From assembly GCF_030489605.1 (NCBI RefSeq), contig NZ_JAUKFY010000005.1, forward strand, positions 1 to 64,000: a DNA stretch of 64,000 nucleotides, written 5' to 3'. Below the pieces are notes generated by a model, which made no database searches, had not been told where the DNA came from, and saw nothing but the letters and a program-made list of their open reading frames with translations. The stretch is from Brevibacillus laterosporus. GTDB taxonomy: Bacteria > Bacillota > Bacilli > Brevibacillales > Brevibacillaceae. Every line of letters begins with the position of its first letter. Position 1 is the first letter of the stretch. Shown here piece after piece: positions 44,309 to 54,020 of the stretch. Position numbers and translations under genes: made by a program.

Positions 44309-44974
44309 ATGATTGCAGGCATTTCATTTGGCAACGGAGTCTTTTATCACAACAAAAATGTCATTGCATGTGCTGAGGTAAAGAACGGTGTCATCCATAC
44401 ATGGGCCGAGAAAATGGGGATGGGAACACTATGTAAAATGTGGTGGCGGATTGTCAGCTCATTGCCTTGGTACTATCATATCCTACACGTGCTGATGATT
44501 TTGTATGTTTTTTTTCCGGTTTTAGGAGAATTTGATCCATTGTGGTTGGTGGTTTATGGAGCAGGCTTTCATTTAATTTTTCCCAAACGATTAAAACAGT
44601 TTCATGGAGCTGAGCATAAAGTTTTTAGCTACTATGGGGAAGTTAAACCAGAGAATTGGGAAAAAATACAGCAGGCTTCCATTATCAATCGAGGCTGTTC
44701 AACGAATATGGTTACTTTTTTCTTCGTTTTTTTTCTTCCAGCCATTTGTTTTTTCCAACTGTGGATAGCCATTGTGATTGGACTTGTTGGGATAGGAATA
44801 TGTAATCTGTTATCCAAATATGCACCAAGGCTAATTGAGCCATTGTACCGTATATCTGGCTTCTTGCAGTATTATCTTACAACGAAGGAACCGGAGCGCA
44901 TACATATGGATACAGCGATTCGGTCTTATGCGTTGTTTATTTTCTTTCGGAATAGGGAAGAGGCAAGCGATTAA
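44309..44974 (+). CDS. DUF1385 (YqhQ-like) membrane protein
   Basis: 221 residues. The family core FHGAEHKVFSYYGE...NRGCSTNM is present at about 94-135 (with NRGCSTN where relatives often have RCGTN). Hydrophobic segments lie near 48-68, 70-90 and two after 130. Predicted integral membrane protein of unknown function; some relatives have been described as prenyltransferase-like. The ribosome site GAGAGGGTGAG is a little far from the ATG. Confidence 0.75.
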   Translation: MIAGISFGNGVFYHNKNVIACAEVKNGVIHTWAEKMGMGTLCKMWWRIVSSLPWYYHILHVLMILYVFFPVLGEFDPLWLVVYGAGFHLIFPKRLKQFHGAEHKVFSYYGEVKPENWEKIQQASIINRGCSTNMVTFFFVFFLPAICFFQLWIAIVIGLVGIGICNLLSKYAPRLIEPLYRISGFLQYYLTTKEPERIHMDTAIRSYALFIFFRNREEASD

Positions 44975-45119
44975 ATGATAGGACTTTGGTTGGTATCTGT
45001 CTTATGAATAAAGTATGATAGATTCCCATTTTTTTGTCTGGTACTATTTCTTTCAGACACATTATTTGTGAAAGGAATATGAAAGATTGAGATAAAAGAA
45101 AGAGAGTGGGAACAGATCC

Positions 45120-46274
45120 ATGAAGGTTAGAAAAGACATCGTAGCAGGTATCACAACAATATTTGCAATCATAGCGGCTTTTTGTATGCCTGTAAAGACA
45201 CAAGCGGAAAATCCATATACCCCTAGCACTGTACAAGCGAGTATCTTCACTGATATAGATGAACATTGGGCGAAATCCTACATTCAATTTCTTGCCGAGC
45301 GTGGCATTGTAAAAGGAAAATATATTCCGTTTCGTCCGAACGTTCCGATTTCCCGAGGAGAGGCAATTGCTTTGTTGAATCGGGTAATGCAATATTCCTA
45401 CGGGGTTGTAGCTCCTCCTGTCGAGGCTGCTAAAGTAGATAAACGATATCCGCTCGTTCAAGAAATCAAGCAGGCTGTAGGTACGATGAATGCTATGCTG
45501 TATGCGGATCAGAAGGCATATACACGTTTTAAACCAGGGGATAATGCCTTATACTTACTTCACCTCAGTGCAGTTAAAAAACCAATGAAAATGGGAGCTT
45601 TCTTAGAAAGCGATTGGTGGTTATCCGCCGAGCATTTACAAGCACCATTAAATCGAGAAGAAGCTAGCATGCTACTGTTTCATACGATTCTGATGAATAT
45701 TCGGCATGATTTACATATAGAGCCGGCTAAAATTCAGGAGGGTTTAAACGGCTATTATCAGGCGACGCTTTCGAATGCGTATCAGGATACAAAATCGTTG
45801 TATGCTACCGGAATTAAAGGCTATCAATTACTGGAAGATAGCACAGGTTTTTTTCAGCCAGCCAAGACGATGACTCGGGCCCAATTCGCGGTTATTTTAC
45901 AGCGGTTAGTAATCGCCAATGAGCTGCAAAAAGAAAAACAATGGAACGGCTCAGTGCAACAGCAAACACGTATCAGCAATCTGATGCTAACAGCGGCCGC
46001 CCATGCTTATTTAAGAAAGAACGAGCAATTGATGACGACTTACTTCGGGAAAGAGGCATTACAGACTATAGAGAAGCTACGCCCGCTACCTTTGCATGAT
46101 GCTGTGGGTAGCTATCAGGTGTTGGATAGCAATGAAAGTACCGTAAAGGCTAAGGGCGCTTATTTCTCCACGATGACTGGTAATTATGAAGTGGAGTATG
46201 AAATGGTTAAAAGCGGCCAGAGTAGCAATCCGTACGGCTGGATCATTACGAAAGTTACTCATATCCAAAAATAA
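45120..46274 (+). CDS. Secreted S-layer homology (SLH) domain protein
   Basis: 384 residues. Signal peptide at about 1-29 (cleavage after TQA). The SLH repeat at about 42-90 (FTDIDEHWAKSYIQFLAERGIVKGK...PNVPISRGEAIALLNRVM) is intact; two more degenerate repeats follow (about 175 and 215-260, with KTMTRAQFAVILQRL). A C-terminal domain of about 100 residues looks NTF2-like. It should anchor to secondary cell wall polymers at the surface. Terminator behind. Confidence 0.85.
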   Translation: MKVRKDIVAGITTIFAIIAAFCMPVKTQAENPYTPSTVQASIFTDIDEHWAKSYIQFLAERGIVKGKYIPFRPNVPISRGEAIALLNRVMQYSYGVVAPPVEAAKVDKRYPLVQEIKQAVGTMNAMLYADQKAYTRFKPGDNALYLLHLSAVKKPMKMGAFLESDWWLSAEHLQAPLNREEASMLLFHTILMNIRHDLHIEPAKIQEGLNGYYQATLSNAYQDTKSLYATGIKGYQLLEDSTGFFQPAKTMTRAQFAVILQRLVIANELQKEKQWNGSVQQQTRISNLMLTAAAHAYLRKNEQLMTTYFGKEALQTIEKLRPLPLHDAVGSYQVLDSNESTVKAKGAYFSTMTGNYEVEYEMVKSGQSSNPYGWIITKVTHIQK

Positions 46275-46277
46275 AGA

Positions 46278-46318
46278 AACGATCGTATCCTTGTTCGAAG
46301 AGGGTACGATCGTTTTTT
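46278..46318. terminator. Bidirectional terminator
   Basis: AACGATCGTA/TACGATCGTT with T runs. It closes the SLH gene and, on the other strand, the gamma-carbonic anhydrase-like gene. Confidence 0.8.
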
Positions 46319-46322
46319 GTAT

Positions 46323-46853
46323 TTACCTTGAAAGTGGATTTTCTTCCAGTTTTCGATACATTTTTCCTTTATCAACATAAGACTGACGAACACGGCGTAA
46401 ATCCTTAAAATCGTCTTCGTTTAATTCGCGCTTTACCTTAGCGGGAGAGCCTACGACCAATGTCCGAGGGGGGACTTTCATGCCGGGTGGAACCAAAGCA
46501 CCCGCTGCAACCATAGCCTCTTCACCGATCTCAGCGCCATCTAGCACAATAGAACCCATCCCGATCAAAGCGCCTTGGCGTACGGTGCAGCTATGTAACA
46601 CGGCGTTATGGCCGATTGTGACATCGTCCTCAATAAGGAGCGGATAAAGAGGACTTTGATGGAGAGTGCTATTATCTTGAACACTGACTCGCTTCCCAAT
46701 AATAGTAGGAGAGACATCGCCTCGTATGACCGAATTGTACCAGATGGATGTCTCTTCACCGATGATAACGTCACCTGTGACAACAGCACCTTTGGCAATA
46801 AACGCGCTGGGATGAATCTGTGGCTCTTTACCTTCAAAAGGGAGTAGTAGCAT
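46323..46853 (-). CDS. Gamma-carbonic anhydrase-like hexapeptide-repeat protein
   Basis: 176 residues forming a left-handed beta-helix. The pattern of isoleucine/valine hexapeptides (IHPSAFIAKGAVVTGDVIIG) is typical of the YrdA/CaiE/PaaY group. Three His (DNSTLHQS, IGHNAVLHSC) sit where gamma-carbonic anhydrases bind metal. AGGAGG lies 10 bases before the ATG. Catalytic activity in this subgroup is variable. Confidence 0.85.
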   Translation of the reverse strand: MLLLPFEGKEPQIHPSAFIAKGAVVTGDVIIGEETSIWYNSVIRGDVSPTIIGKRVSVQDNSTLHQSPLYPLLIEDDVTIGHNAVLHSCTVRQGALIGMGSIVLDGAEIGEEAMVAAGALVPPGMKVPPRTLVVGSPAKVKRELNEDDFKDLRRVRQSYVDKGKMYRKLEENPLSR

Positions 46854-46991
46854 GGAAAATAAGCCTCCTGTTCGATGATGAATATTTCATTCCTGAGAAA
46901 AATGTAGAGTTGCAATACTCTTTTCATAATTCTAACACACAACGATCTGCTAAGCTTTGCCAAGGCATTTCTAGGATAAATCGCTTTGTCC

Positions 46992-47618
46992 TTATTCTTT
47001 TATAGCAGCAGTCTCAGCCCTTTCTTCATAGATAACAGGGTAAGGAGAGTTTTTATAATGCTCGTCAAACCTTTCTTTAGTCAGAGCATAAAATAAATGA
47101 TCTTGCCATTGACCGTTGATTTTAAGATAATTGGCACCGAACCCCTCTTTGACAAACCCTGCTTTTTCCAAAACCCGTTGAGACGCTCGATTATGCGGCA
47201 TGATATTAGCTTGCAAACGATGCAAAAGAAGTCTATTGAAGAAAAACGACATGATGAGATGGAGAGCTTCAGTCATATAGCCTTGGCTTTGACAGGAATG
47301 ATCTAGATCATAACCGATAAAAGCATTTTGAAAGGGACCGCGAAATATTTGGGATAGAGTTATTTTTCCAACAAGGCGTTCACTGGCTAGCTCAAAGATA
47401 CCAAAAGAATACCGTTGATCCCGTTCAACCTCTGTCCATTGGGTCGTTTGATTGATGGCATTTTCGAGTGTGAAATAACTCTCGTCACGCAAAGGGACAT
47501 ACGGCGCATGAAATTGTTGATTCGCAAGTAAATAAGTAAGAAAAGATTCTGCATGTGCAGGTGTTAGTAATTGTAAAAAAATAAGCCTCCCCTTTATTCG
47601 CAGGTTAAATATATTCAT
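46992..47618 (-). CDS. RimJ/RimL-type GNAT acetyltransferase
   Basis: 208 residues. Family segments GRLIFLQLLTPAHAE, FGIFELASERLVGKITLS, IGYDLDHSCQSQGYMTEAL (acetyl-CoA loop) and NRASQRVLEKAGF are all present. Likely acetylates a protein N-terminus, ribosomal protein or small amine. Start at the ATG behind AAGGAGG; 13 in-frame upstream residues are discarded. Confidence 0.85.
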   Translation of the reverse strand: MNIFNLRIKGRLIFLQLLTPAHAESFLTYLLANQQFHAPYVPLRDESYFTLENAINQTTQWTEVERDQRYSFGIFELASERLVGKITLSQIFRGPFQNAFIGYDLDHSCQSQGYMTEALHLIMSFFFNRLLLHRLQANIMPHNRASQRVLEKAGFVKEGFGANYLKINGQWQDHLFYALTKERFDEHYKNSPYPVIYEERAETAAIKE

Positions 47619-47740
47619 TTTAAACCTCCTTAAAATAAAGTAAATGAGAATAAACATGATATTTTACATCTTTTAGCAGCGTTTCCAGAATGTCAAGGTT
47701 GAATTGTCCCCCTATATATGATAGATTAATGTTTAGTAAA

Positions 47741-48145
47741 GGCAAGGATTGTGGGTAGTCGCTGTTGTCACCAGCTTGTCTGGGAGACGATAGAGGAAAG
47801 TCCAGGCTCGCCCGGGCTGCGATGCCCGGAGTGTTCGTACCTAGTGCAAACTAGGGCAGTGAGGTCCGCCTCATTGACGGCGCAGAAAGGGTTCTCCCTG
47901 AGACCCAAGTACGCTGAAAGTGCCACAGAAACGTAGCTTCTCTGGCGACAGAGAAGATGGAACGGGGTAAACCCTGCGAGCGAGAAACCCAAATTAGGTA
48001 GGGGAACCGTCTGGACGGAATTGAACGAAAAGGACGGATGGCAAAAGAATTTTTGCCATAGATAGATGACTACAGCTCTTCGTGCGAGGGGAAGGTCCGT
48101 TTGCAGCACGAGAGATACAGAACCTGGCTTATAGCATTCCTTGCT
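47741..48145 (+). ncRNA. rnpB: RNase P RNA, bacterial type B
   Basis: The universal core is intact: GAGGAAAGTCC near 47804, AGGGTTCTC-type and GAAACCCAAATTAGG regions, and ACAGAACCTGGCTTATAG at the 3-prime end. Ends pair as P1 (GCAAGGA at 47742 with TCCTTGC at 48138). About 405 bases, the type B size of Bacillales. A TTGAAT-17-TAGATT promoter can be read at 47699-47727. Maturates tRNA 5-prime ends, including those listed here. Confidence 0.95.
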
Positions 48146-48216
48146 TATTCAATATTTTTTAAGTATAAATGTAAATGAAATCATAAAGCAACAAACAAAT
48201 ATGATCGTATAAAACG

Positions 48217-48251
48217 CAAAAACCGGTGCAGTCAAAGCGCCGGTTTTTTTG
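48217..48251. terminator. Bidirectional terminator between rnpB and asnO
   Basis: ACCGGTGC/GCGCCGGT with T on the plus strand and A-rich (T on the minus strand) at the other end. Confidence 0.75.
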
Positions 48252-48256
48252 TTTCC

Positions 48257-50101
48257 TTACATGATGCGTACTTTGTATTTTTTCATCCAGAAGTCTACTT
48301 GTGCTAAAAAGGCAAACATCTGAGGAGTGCTCATTAATTGGCCAAAAAAAGGAATTTCAATCGCAGATGCATCTGCTTGCAGGAGAGTACGCAGGTAAGG
48401 AACATCTAATAGAGTATGAAGGGGAGATCTGTTATCATCTAAAACATCGTTAAGCCACTGCCTTGTTGCTTGGGCATATGCGGGATTATGCGTTTTGGGA
48501 TAAGGACTTTTTTTACGATATAACACATCAGAGGGCAAGATTCCTTCCAAAGCTTTGCGCAAAATGCCTTTTTCCCTGCAATCGAACATTTTCATCTCCC
48601 AAGGCACATTCCACATGTATTCTACAAGCCGATGATCGCAAAAGGGTACGCGGGCTTCCAGGCTAGCCATCATGCTCATGCGATCCTTTCGATCCAGTAA
48701 CGTATTCATAAACCAGACATGATTTAAGTAAAACATCTCTCGCCGTTTTTCATCTATACGAGACTCCCCCTCCAAGCGGGGAACCTCTGCCAGTGTATCA
48801 CGAAAACGTCCTTTTACATACGAATCTGGTTGTAACCAAGCCTTCATTTCATTCGAGAGCCATTTGTATCGCTGATCACTTTTTCGCGCCCACGGAAAAG
48901 TATCTGCATAAAGTGCTTCTTCTTGATGAAACCAGGGATAGCCCCCAAATATTTCGTCAGCGCATTCACCAGAAAGTACGACTGTTGTTTCCTTTTTCAT
49001 TTCCGAACAAAAAAGATACAGCGAAGCGTCAATATCTGCCATACCAGGTAAGTCACGGGCATAAACAGCGGTTTGGAGGGCTTGCACCAACTCGGGGGTA
49101 TCAAACTCGATAAAATGGTGCTGGGTTCCTATATAATCGCTTACTCGTTTAATCCATTGAGAATCTGAATCAGGCTGATAGGCATGGGCAGTGAAAAAGC
49201 GGTCATTATCTTTATAATCAATAGAGTAGGTGTGAATCGTTCCTTTTCCTTGATGCTGATAATATCTTGCCGCAATAGCGGTGATAGCGCTGGAATCAAG
49301 ACCTCCTGAAAGCAACATCGAGACAGGAACATCAGCAACGAGTTGACGTTCGATTGCATTTATGACTAAATCACGAATGGTATCGACGGTTGTCTCAAAA
49401 TTGTCAAGATGCTCACGACTTTTCAAGCTCCAGTACGATTCTGTAGTAAAGCCATTTGGAGAGTATATCCCATAGTAGCCGGGGCGTAATTCATTCATTC
49501 CTTTGAATACACCGTGTCCAGGCGTGCGTGCGGGTGAAATAAGCAGTACCTCGGCTAAGCCTTCCCGATCAACAATAGGCTCAACCTCGGGGTGGGCAAG
49601 AATCGCTTTTATTTCTGAACCGAATAGAAATTGCCCATCTTTTTCTAGATAAAATAACGGCTTCACACCCATTCGATCACGTGCGACAAATAAGTGCTGC
49701 TCTTTTTCATTCCAGATAGCAAATGCAAAAATACCGTTTAGTCGCTCCAGACATTTTTCTCCCCATTCTACATAAGCCGTGAGTAATACCTCCGTATCTG
49801 AGTGGGAAGAGAAGCGGTGACCACGGTCTAGCAATTCCTTTCGTAAATCTTCTGTATTGTACAATTCGCCGTTATATACAAGTGTGTAGCTTATATCCCC
49901 ATATCTTTTGGTCATGGGCTGAGTTCCGCCTTCAGGATCTACAACGATAAGACGACGATGTCCAAATACAACCCGATCATGAAAAAAATACCCCATACTA
50001 TCTGGACCTCTGTGTTGAAGTGTCTTAGTCATTGCTTCTATAGTCTCTTGTTCATCTTTTACATTCCGCATGAAGCTGGCCCAGCCTGCAATTCCACACA
50101 T
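48257..50101 (-). CDS. asnO: Glutamine-hydrolysing asparagine synthetase (AsnO-like)
   Basis: 614 residues, identical in length to the B. subtilis AsnO I recall. Cys2 is the amidotransferase nucleophile (MCGIAGW), with RHRRLIVVDPEGG-type and YNGELYN glutaminase elements. The synthetase half carries the pyrophosphatase P-loop SGGLDSSAI near residue 265. Converts aspartate, glutamine and ATP to asparagine. AAAGGGTGAG precedes the ATG. In Bacillus this paralogue is linked to sporulation. Confidence 0.93.
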   Translation of the reverse strand: MCGIAGWASFMRNVKDEQETIEAMTKTLQHRGPDSMGYFFHDRVVFGHRRLIVVDPEGGTQPMTKRYGDISYTLVYNGELYNTEDLRKELLDRGHRFSSHSDTEVLLTAYVEWGEKCLERLNGIFAFAIWNEKEQHLFVARDRMGVKPLFYLEKDGQFLFGSEIKAILAHPEVEPIVDREGLAEVLLISPARTPGHGVFKGMNELRPGYYGIYSPNGFTTESYWSLKSREHLDNFETTVDTIRDLVINAIERQLVADVPVSMLLSGGLDSSAITAIAARYYQHQGKGTIHTYSIDYKDNDRFFTAHAYQPDSDSQWIKRVSDYIGTQHHFIEFDTPELVQALQTAVYARDLPGMADIDASLYLFCSEMKKETTVVLSGECADEIFGGYPWFHQEEALYADTFPWARKSDQRYKWLSNEMKAWLQPDSYVKGRFRDTLAEVPRLEGESRIDEKRREMFYLNHVWFMNTLLDRKDRMSMMASLEARVPFCDHRLVEYMWNVPWEMKMFDCREKGILRKALEGILPSDVLYRKKSPYPKTHNPAYAQATRQWLNDVLDDNRSPLHTLLDVPYLRTLLQADASAIEIPFFGQLMSTPQMFAFLAQVDFWMKKYKVRIM

Positions 50102-50316
50102 GATGTCTCACCCTTTCTCTTCTGTGCTTTTCCATGTAAACGTTACTAAGCAAAACCGGTCATCTAGGCTCATCGTATGCAAAGCAGGCTAACATGGTAC
50201 CCTGTCTCTTTTTTTAAAACAAATGATAAAAAAGTTCTTTTTCCTTTACAATGGCTGATCTTTGATGCGAAGATGAAATATACATACATTTTATCCTTAT
50301 TTTGGAGGTGCGGTTT

Positions 50317-52512
50317 GTGCGAGAGGTCATCTCGTGGTCAGAAACAGATGGATTTGTATCTTTTGTTCAAAATTGTCCAGATGCAGTCTTCATTTTTTCT
50401 TCAGACGGTACTATTTTGTATGCCAATCCGTCCTGGTATCAATTGGCAGGCAATTGTTTTTCTGACGAATTCGAAGTAGCCATTGATGTATATCTGCTTC
50501 GATGTAAACAAGGGATGGTGAAAATAGAGCCAAGTGTCATACAACCATTGTGTGCCAATCATGAGCCGTACATCATTCAGATTCCTCATAAGAAAGGGGG
50601 GATGATGTACGTTTCATTTACGCTTTTTCCGATGAAATGGTATAAAGGAAAACCGGCTGTGGGGGCTCTTGTACGAGATGTAACAGAGCAGAAGCAAAGA
50701 CAGAGGAAGCTGGAGGAAATGGAGCAAAGCCTCGATACCTTCATTACGTACACACGTGATGCGATTTTTCTCATTTCACCGGATTTTAACATATTACGTA
50801 TGAGCAATTCATTTCAGATCATGACCGGATATTCTCCTCAGGAGCTGTATGACAATCCTAGAATCCTACTTCCAGACGCTGTTGCGCTACAAGAACAGAA
50901 GCAGCATTTTGATTACGTTGTAAAAACGGGAAAACCTGTATTATTTCATACGAGACGACGTCACAAAAAGGGGCATCTTCTTGAAATTTGCATGACTTAC
51001 AAACCTATTTGCAATAAAGATGCTGGCGTTATAGGCGTAATAGCGGTGATGCGCAATATTACAGAGCGTATTCAGGTTGAGACTGAATTACGAGATGCGA
51101 AAGAACTGTTGGAATCTTTCGTGAATAGCGCTTCTGATTGTATCGTGCTTATTGATTTAGATTGGAATATTTTAATGGTGAACCCTGCTTGTGAAAAAAT
51201 GTATGGATACAGTTATGAAGAATTGATTATGCATCAAGAAAATCTGCTAAAGCCGGTCATATTGCGAGGAATCATTGATAACACACAAAAGGCTATGAAC
51301 GGAAAGATGGTTTTGGATGAGGAAAATTCATTTACTCATCGCAATGGACATCTTGTTCACACCTTATCATCCTATATTCCGATTCGAAATACGGAAGGAA
51401 AGATTTTGGCGGTCGCTTTAATTACGAGGGATGTAACGGAACAGAGGAGGATTGCGCAGGCACTAGGTGACAGTGAGGCAAAATATAGATTGATTTCCGA
51501 AAATATGACGGATCTTATCGCAATTTTGGATCGGAGTGGACGCTATATTTATGTGTCTCCTTCGTTTAAGACCATTTTAGGATATACACCGGAAAGCTTA
51601 TTGGGAATGGATTACCGTAAATGGGTACATACCGATGACAGAGAGTTTTTAAAGCAGGGACGTAAACGATTAATCGCTGAAGGAAGCGTGATGCAAGTAG
51701 AGCTTCGCTATCGGTGCGCTTCAGGCGAGTGGATGTATTTGGAGGCGAATGGTACGCCAGTCTTTAATGGAGAAAAAAATTTAGAGCACTTTGTTTTTGT
51801 AGCCAGAAATATTACCGATCGGAAACAAGCAGAGGCCTTATTGCGTAACTCGGATAAGCTATCCCTCATTGGGGAGATGGCGGCAGGAGTTGCTCATGAA
51901 ATTCGCAATCCGCTAACTGCACTGCGAGGCTTTATTCAGTTGTTACAAGGTCAAACCAATGAGCATGATTTTTATTTTGAGGTCATGATATCTGAATTAG
52001 ATCGGATCAATTTTATTGTTAGCGAGTTATTAGTGTTAGCGAAACCGCAAGTTCAGAATGTGAAGCAAAAAAATGTAGTCGATCTCGTCCGTAATGTAAT
52101 GACGCTATTAGAGAGCCAAGCTTTGATGCATAATGTGATTTTTCAGCTTGATTGTGAAGAGCAGCCGATATTGATCACTTGTGAGGAAAATCAGATTAAA
52201 CAAGTATTTATAAATATCATGAAGAATGCTATGGAAGCAATGCCGAATGGTGGAATGATCTATATAACTGTAAAACAGGATGCTCAGATGGTGGATATAT
52301 GTTTTCGCGATGAAGGATGCGGCATACCGGAAGATCGTGTTAGTAAACTTGGTGAGCCTTTCTATACTACAAAGGATAAAGGAACAGGGCTAGGCCTTAT
52401 GGTTAGTAAAAAAATCATCAGGGATCATCAAGGCTCCATACTCATTGAGAGTGTGATCAATCAAGGAACAACAGTGCATGTGAATGTACCTCTCTCAAGT
52501 CTGAAACAATAA
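50317..52512 (+). CDS. Soluble four-PAS sensor histidine kinase, KinA-like
   Basis: 731 residues with no membrane segment. Four PAS domains lie at about 15-125, 138-255, 262-380 and 390-510, then HisKA with His527 (AAGVAHEIRNPLTALRGF), N-box NQIKQVFINIMKNAMEAMP and G boxes DEGCGIPEDR and GTGLGLM. The tandem PAS layout and the H-box sequence resemble the sporulation kinases that feed Spo0F. No response regulator is adjacent, as expected for such an orphan kinase. GTG start six bases behind GGAGGTG. The signal is unknown. Confidence 0.85.
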   Translation: MREVISWSETDGFVSFVQNCPDAVFIFSSDGTILYANPSWYQLAGNCFSDEFEVAIDVYLLRCKQGMVKIEPSVIQPLCANHEPYIIQIPHKKGGMMYVSFTLFPMKWYKGKPAVGALVRDVTEQKQRQRKLEEMEQSLDTFITYTRDAIFLISPDFNILRMSNSFQIMTGYSPQELYDNPRILLPDAVALQEQKQHFDYVVKTGKPVLFHTRRRHKKGHLLEICMTYKPICNKDAGVIGVIAVMRNITERIQVETELRDAKELLESFVNSASDCIVLIDLDWNILMVNPACEKMYGYSYEELIMHQENLLKPVILRGIIDNTQKAMNGKMVLDEENSFTHRNGHLVHTLSSYIPIRNTEGKILAVALITRDVTEQRRIAQALGDSEAKYRLISENMTDLIAILDRSGRYIYVSPSFKTILGYTPESLLGMDYRKWVHTDDREFLKQGRKRLIAEGSVMQVELRYRCASGEWMYLEANGTPVFNGEKNLEHFVFVARNITDRKQAEALLRNSDKLSLIGEMAAGVAHEIRNPLTALRGFIQLLQGQTNEHDFYFEVMISELDRINFIVSELLVLAKPQVQNVKQKNVVDLVRNVMTLLESQALMHNVIFQLDCEEQPILITCEENQIKQVFINIMKNAMEAMPNGGMIYITVKQDAQMVDICFRDEGCGIPEDRVSKLGEPFYTTKDKGTGLGLMVSKKIIRDHQGSILIESVINQGTTVHVNVPLSSLKQ

Positions 52513-52561
52513 TAAATAATGCTGACAGCAGCAACGAGAAACTGGGAAGGGAGGCGACAAA

Positions 52562-53407
52562 TTGCATATCGGTTGTCATGTAAGCGTACGTCAGGGATAT
52601 GTGGAAGCCGCACGGATCGTGCAACGCTTGGGAGGGACTTGCTATCAGTATTTTCCTAAAAACCCGCGCAGTTTGCAAATCAAATCATTCTCAAGACAGG
52701 ATGCCCAAAAATGTCGTGATTTTTGCAAGGAAAACGGGATTATTTCGATTGCCCACACACCATATCCGACTAATTTGTGTACAGAGGGAAGAGAGGAACA
52801 AGCGGCAATGGTGGCCTCAGTCCGCAATGATTTGGAGATTGCGGACGCGTGTGGCTCGATTGGCGTTGTTGTTCATTTTGGACAATATAAAGGAAATCAC
52901 CCCGATCCGTTATTTGGCTACCAATTGATGATTCGTTCATTAAATGAAATTTTAGAAGGCTGGACAGGTAATGCACTTATTTTACTTGAAAATAATGCTA
53001 GTCAGAAAAACAAGATGGGAATAACATTAGAAGAGCTAGTACAAGTTCGTGCATTGATCAATAGACCCGAGCTGGTCGGGTTTTGCTTCGATACCTGCCA
53101 TGCCTTTGCAAGTGGATTATGGACAGGAGAGAATTGGGAAGATGTGCAAAAACGAGGCGAGGAATTAGGATATTTTACTCATTTGAAGGCCGTTCATCTC
53201 AATGATTCTCGCTACCCAACCGGTTCCCATCGTGATCGTCATGCTGATATTGGCTGGGGAGAGATCGGTGCTGAAAGGCTAGGCAAGTTCATTAGAAGCA
53301 GGGTTATTCGTGAGGTTCCCCTATTTTTAGAAACGCCTGGAGAACGCTTGGGTGGGCATAAGTCAGAAATCGCTTTTGTCAAACAATTGTTTGAAAGTCC
53401 ACAGTAG
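52562..53407 (+). CDS. nfo: Endonuclease IV (AP endonuclease)
   Basis: 281-residue TIM barrel. Zinc ligands are seen in HIGCHVS, AHTPYPTNL, VVHFGQYKG, LLENNAS, CFDTCHAFASG, HLNDSRYPTGSHRDRHADIGWG and ETPG, the full Nfo set. Cleaves 5-prime of abasic sites in base excision repair, important during spore outgrowth. TTG start behind GGGAGGCG. It follows the kinase by 50 bases, possibly co-transcribed. Confidence 0.9.
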   Translation: MHIGCHVSVRQGYVEAARIVQRLGGTCYQYFPKNPRSLQIKSFSRQDAQKCRDFCKENGIISIAHTPYPTNLCTEGREEQAAMVASVRNDLEIADACGSIGVVVHFGQYKGNHPDPLFGYQLMIRSLNEILEGWTGNALILLENNASQKNKMGITLEELVQVRALINRPELVGFCFDTCHAFASGLWTGENWEDVQKRGEELGYFTHLKAVHLNDSRYPTGSHRDRHADIGWGEIGAERLGKFIRSRVIREVPLFLETPGERLGGHKSEIAFVKQLFESPQ

Positions 53408-53463
53408 GATATGATTAGAGTGACCGTATGTAAGAACGGATTTTACGAGACAGAGGAGATATT

Positions 53464-53883
53464 ATGACACGCACAATTAAAGTAACCATTCACAGCTTTG
53501 ATAAAATCAAAGAAAATTTAGCTGACATTGATGAACTAAAGCTTTATGAAGAAGCAAATGGCAAGGTCTTAGAAGCTGAAATTGAATCAGACGGCTATGC
53601 TATTGTAGATATTACAGAAGAAGATTACATTGAATTAGCTCCAGATGAATATGAGCTGATGATTATGGAATGGAAAGTGGCTGGCAAAATCGACGAGCTG
53701 ATTTTAGAAACGATGTCAGACCCTAATGATGATAAGGCAATGCTATATCGTGGTGTTGACCCTATTGGAACTGTAAAAATAGAGCCAGTTTCCCTGCCGA
53801 AAAAGCTGGTTGAGCAATTGGCAAAAGCTTGGTTTTCGACACCAAAACCAGCTATTGAGCCGAAAATAAACGAAAAAGAGTAA
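53464..53883 (+). CDS. Acidic hypothetical protein
   Basis: 139 residues, acidic, no membrane segment. Two-layer look: strands at the start (TRTIKVTIHSF), then helix-strand repeats; a Pro/Lys-rich tail. Ribosome site AGAGGAG. It is 56 bases behind nfo and followed by a terminator. No family recognised. Confidence 0.6.
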   Translation: MTRTIKVTIHSFDKIKENLADIDELKLYEEANGKVLEAEIESDGYAIVDITEEDYIELAPDEYELMIMEWKVAGKIDELILETMSDPNDDKAMLYRGVDPIGTVKIEPVSLPKKLVEQLAKAWFSTPKPAIEPKINEKE

Positions 53884-53930
53884 AAGGAACATAGATGGGG
53901 CATTTAGGTCAGGTAAAGCAGGTTGAAAAA

Positions 53931-53954
53931 GAGGAGGGGAATCCCTCCTTTTTT
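53931..53954 (+). terminator. Terminator behind the acidic hypothetical gene
   Basis: AGGAGGG/CCCTCCT with six T. Confidence 0.75.
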
Positions 53955-53978
53955 GATGAGTTGGATTAATTTTTAACA

Positions 53979-54019
53979 AAAATAAAAGGGCACCCATTAT
54001 GTTAGGGGCCCTTATTTTT
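53979..54019 (-). terminator. Terminator of argS
   Basis: AATAAGGGC pairs with GCCCTTTTATT (minus strand) and runs into TTTTT. Confidence 0.75.
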
Positions 54020-54020
54020 C

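Noticed and set aside
50136-50149. TGTAAACGTTACTA as a catabolite-response element upstream of asnO
   Set aside because: One conserved position of the consensus is violated, and such near matches are frequent in AT-rich intergenic DNA.
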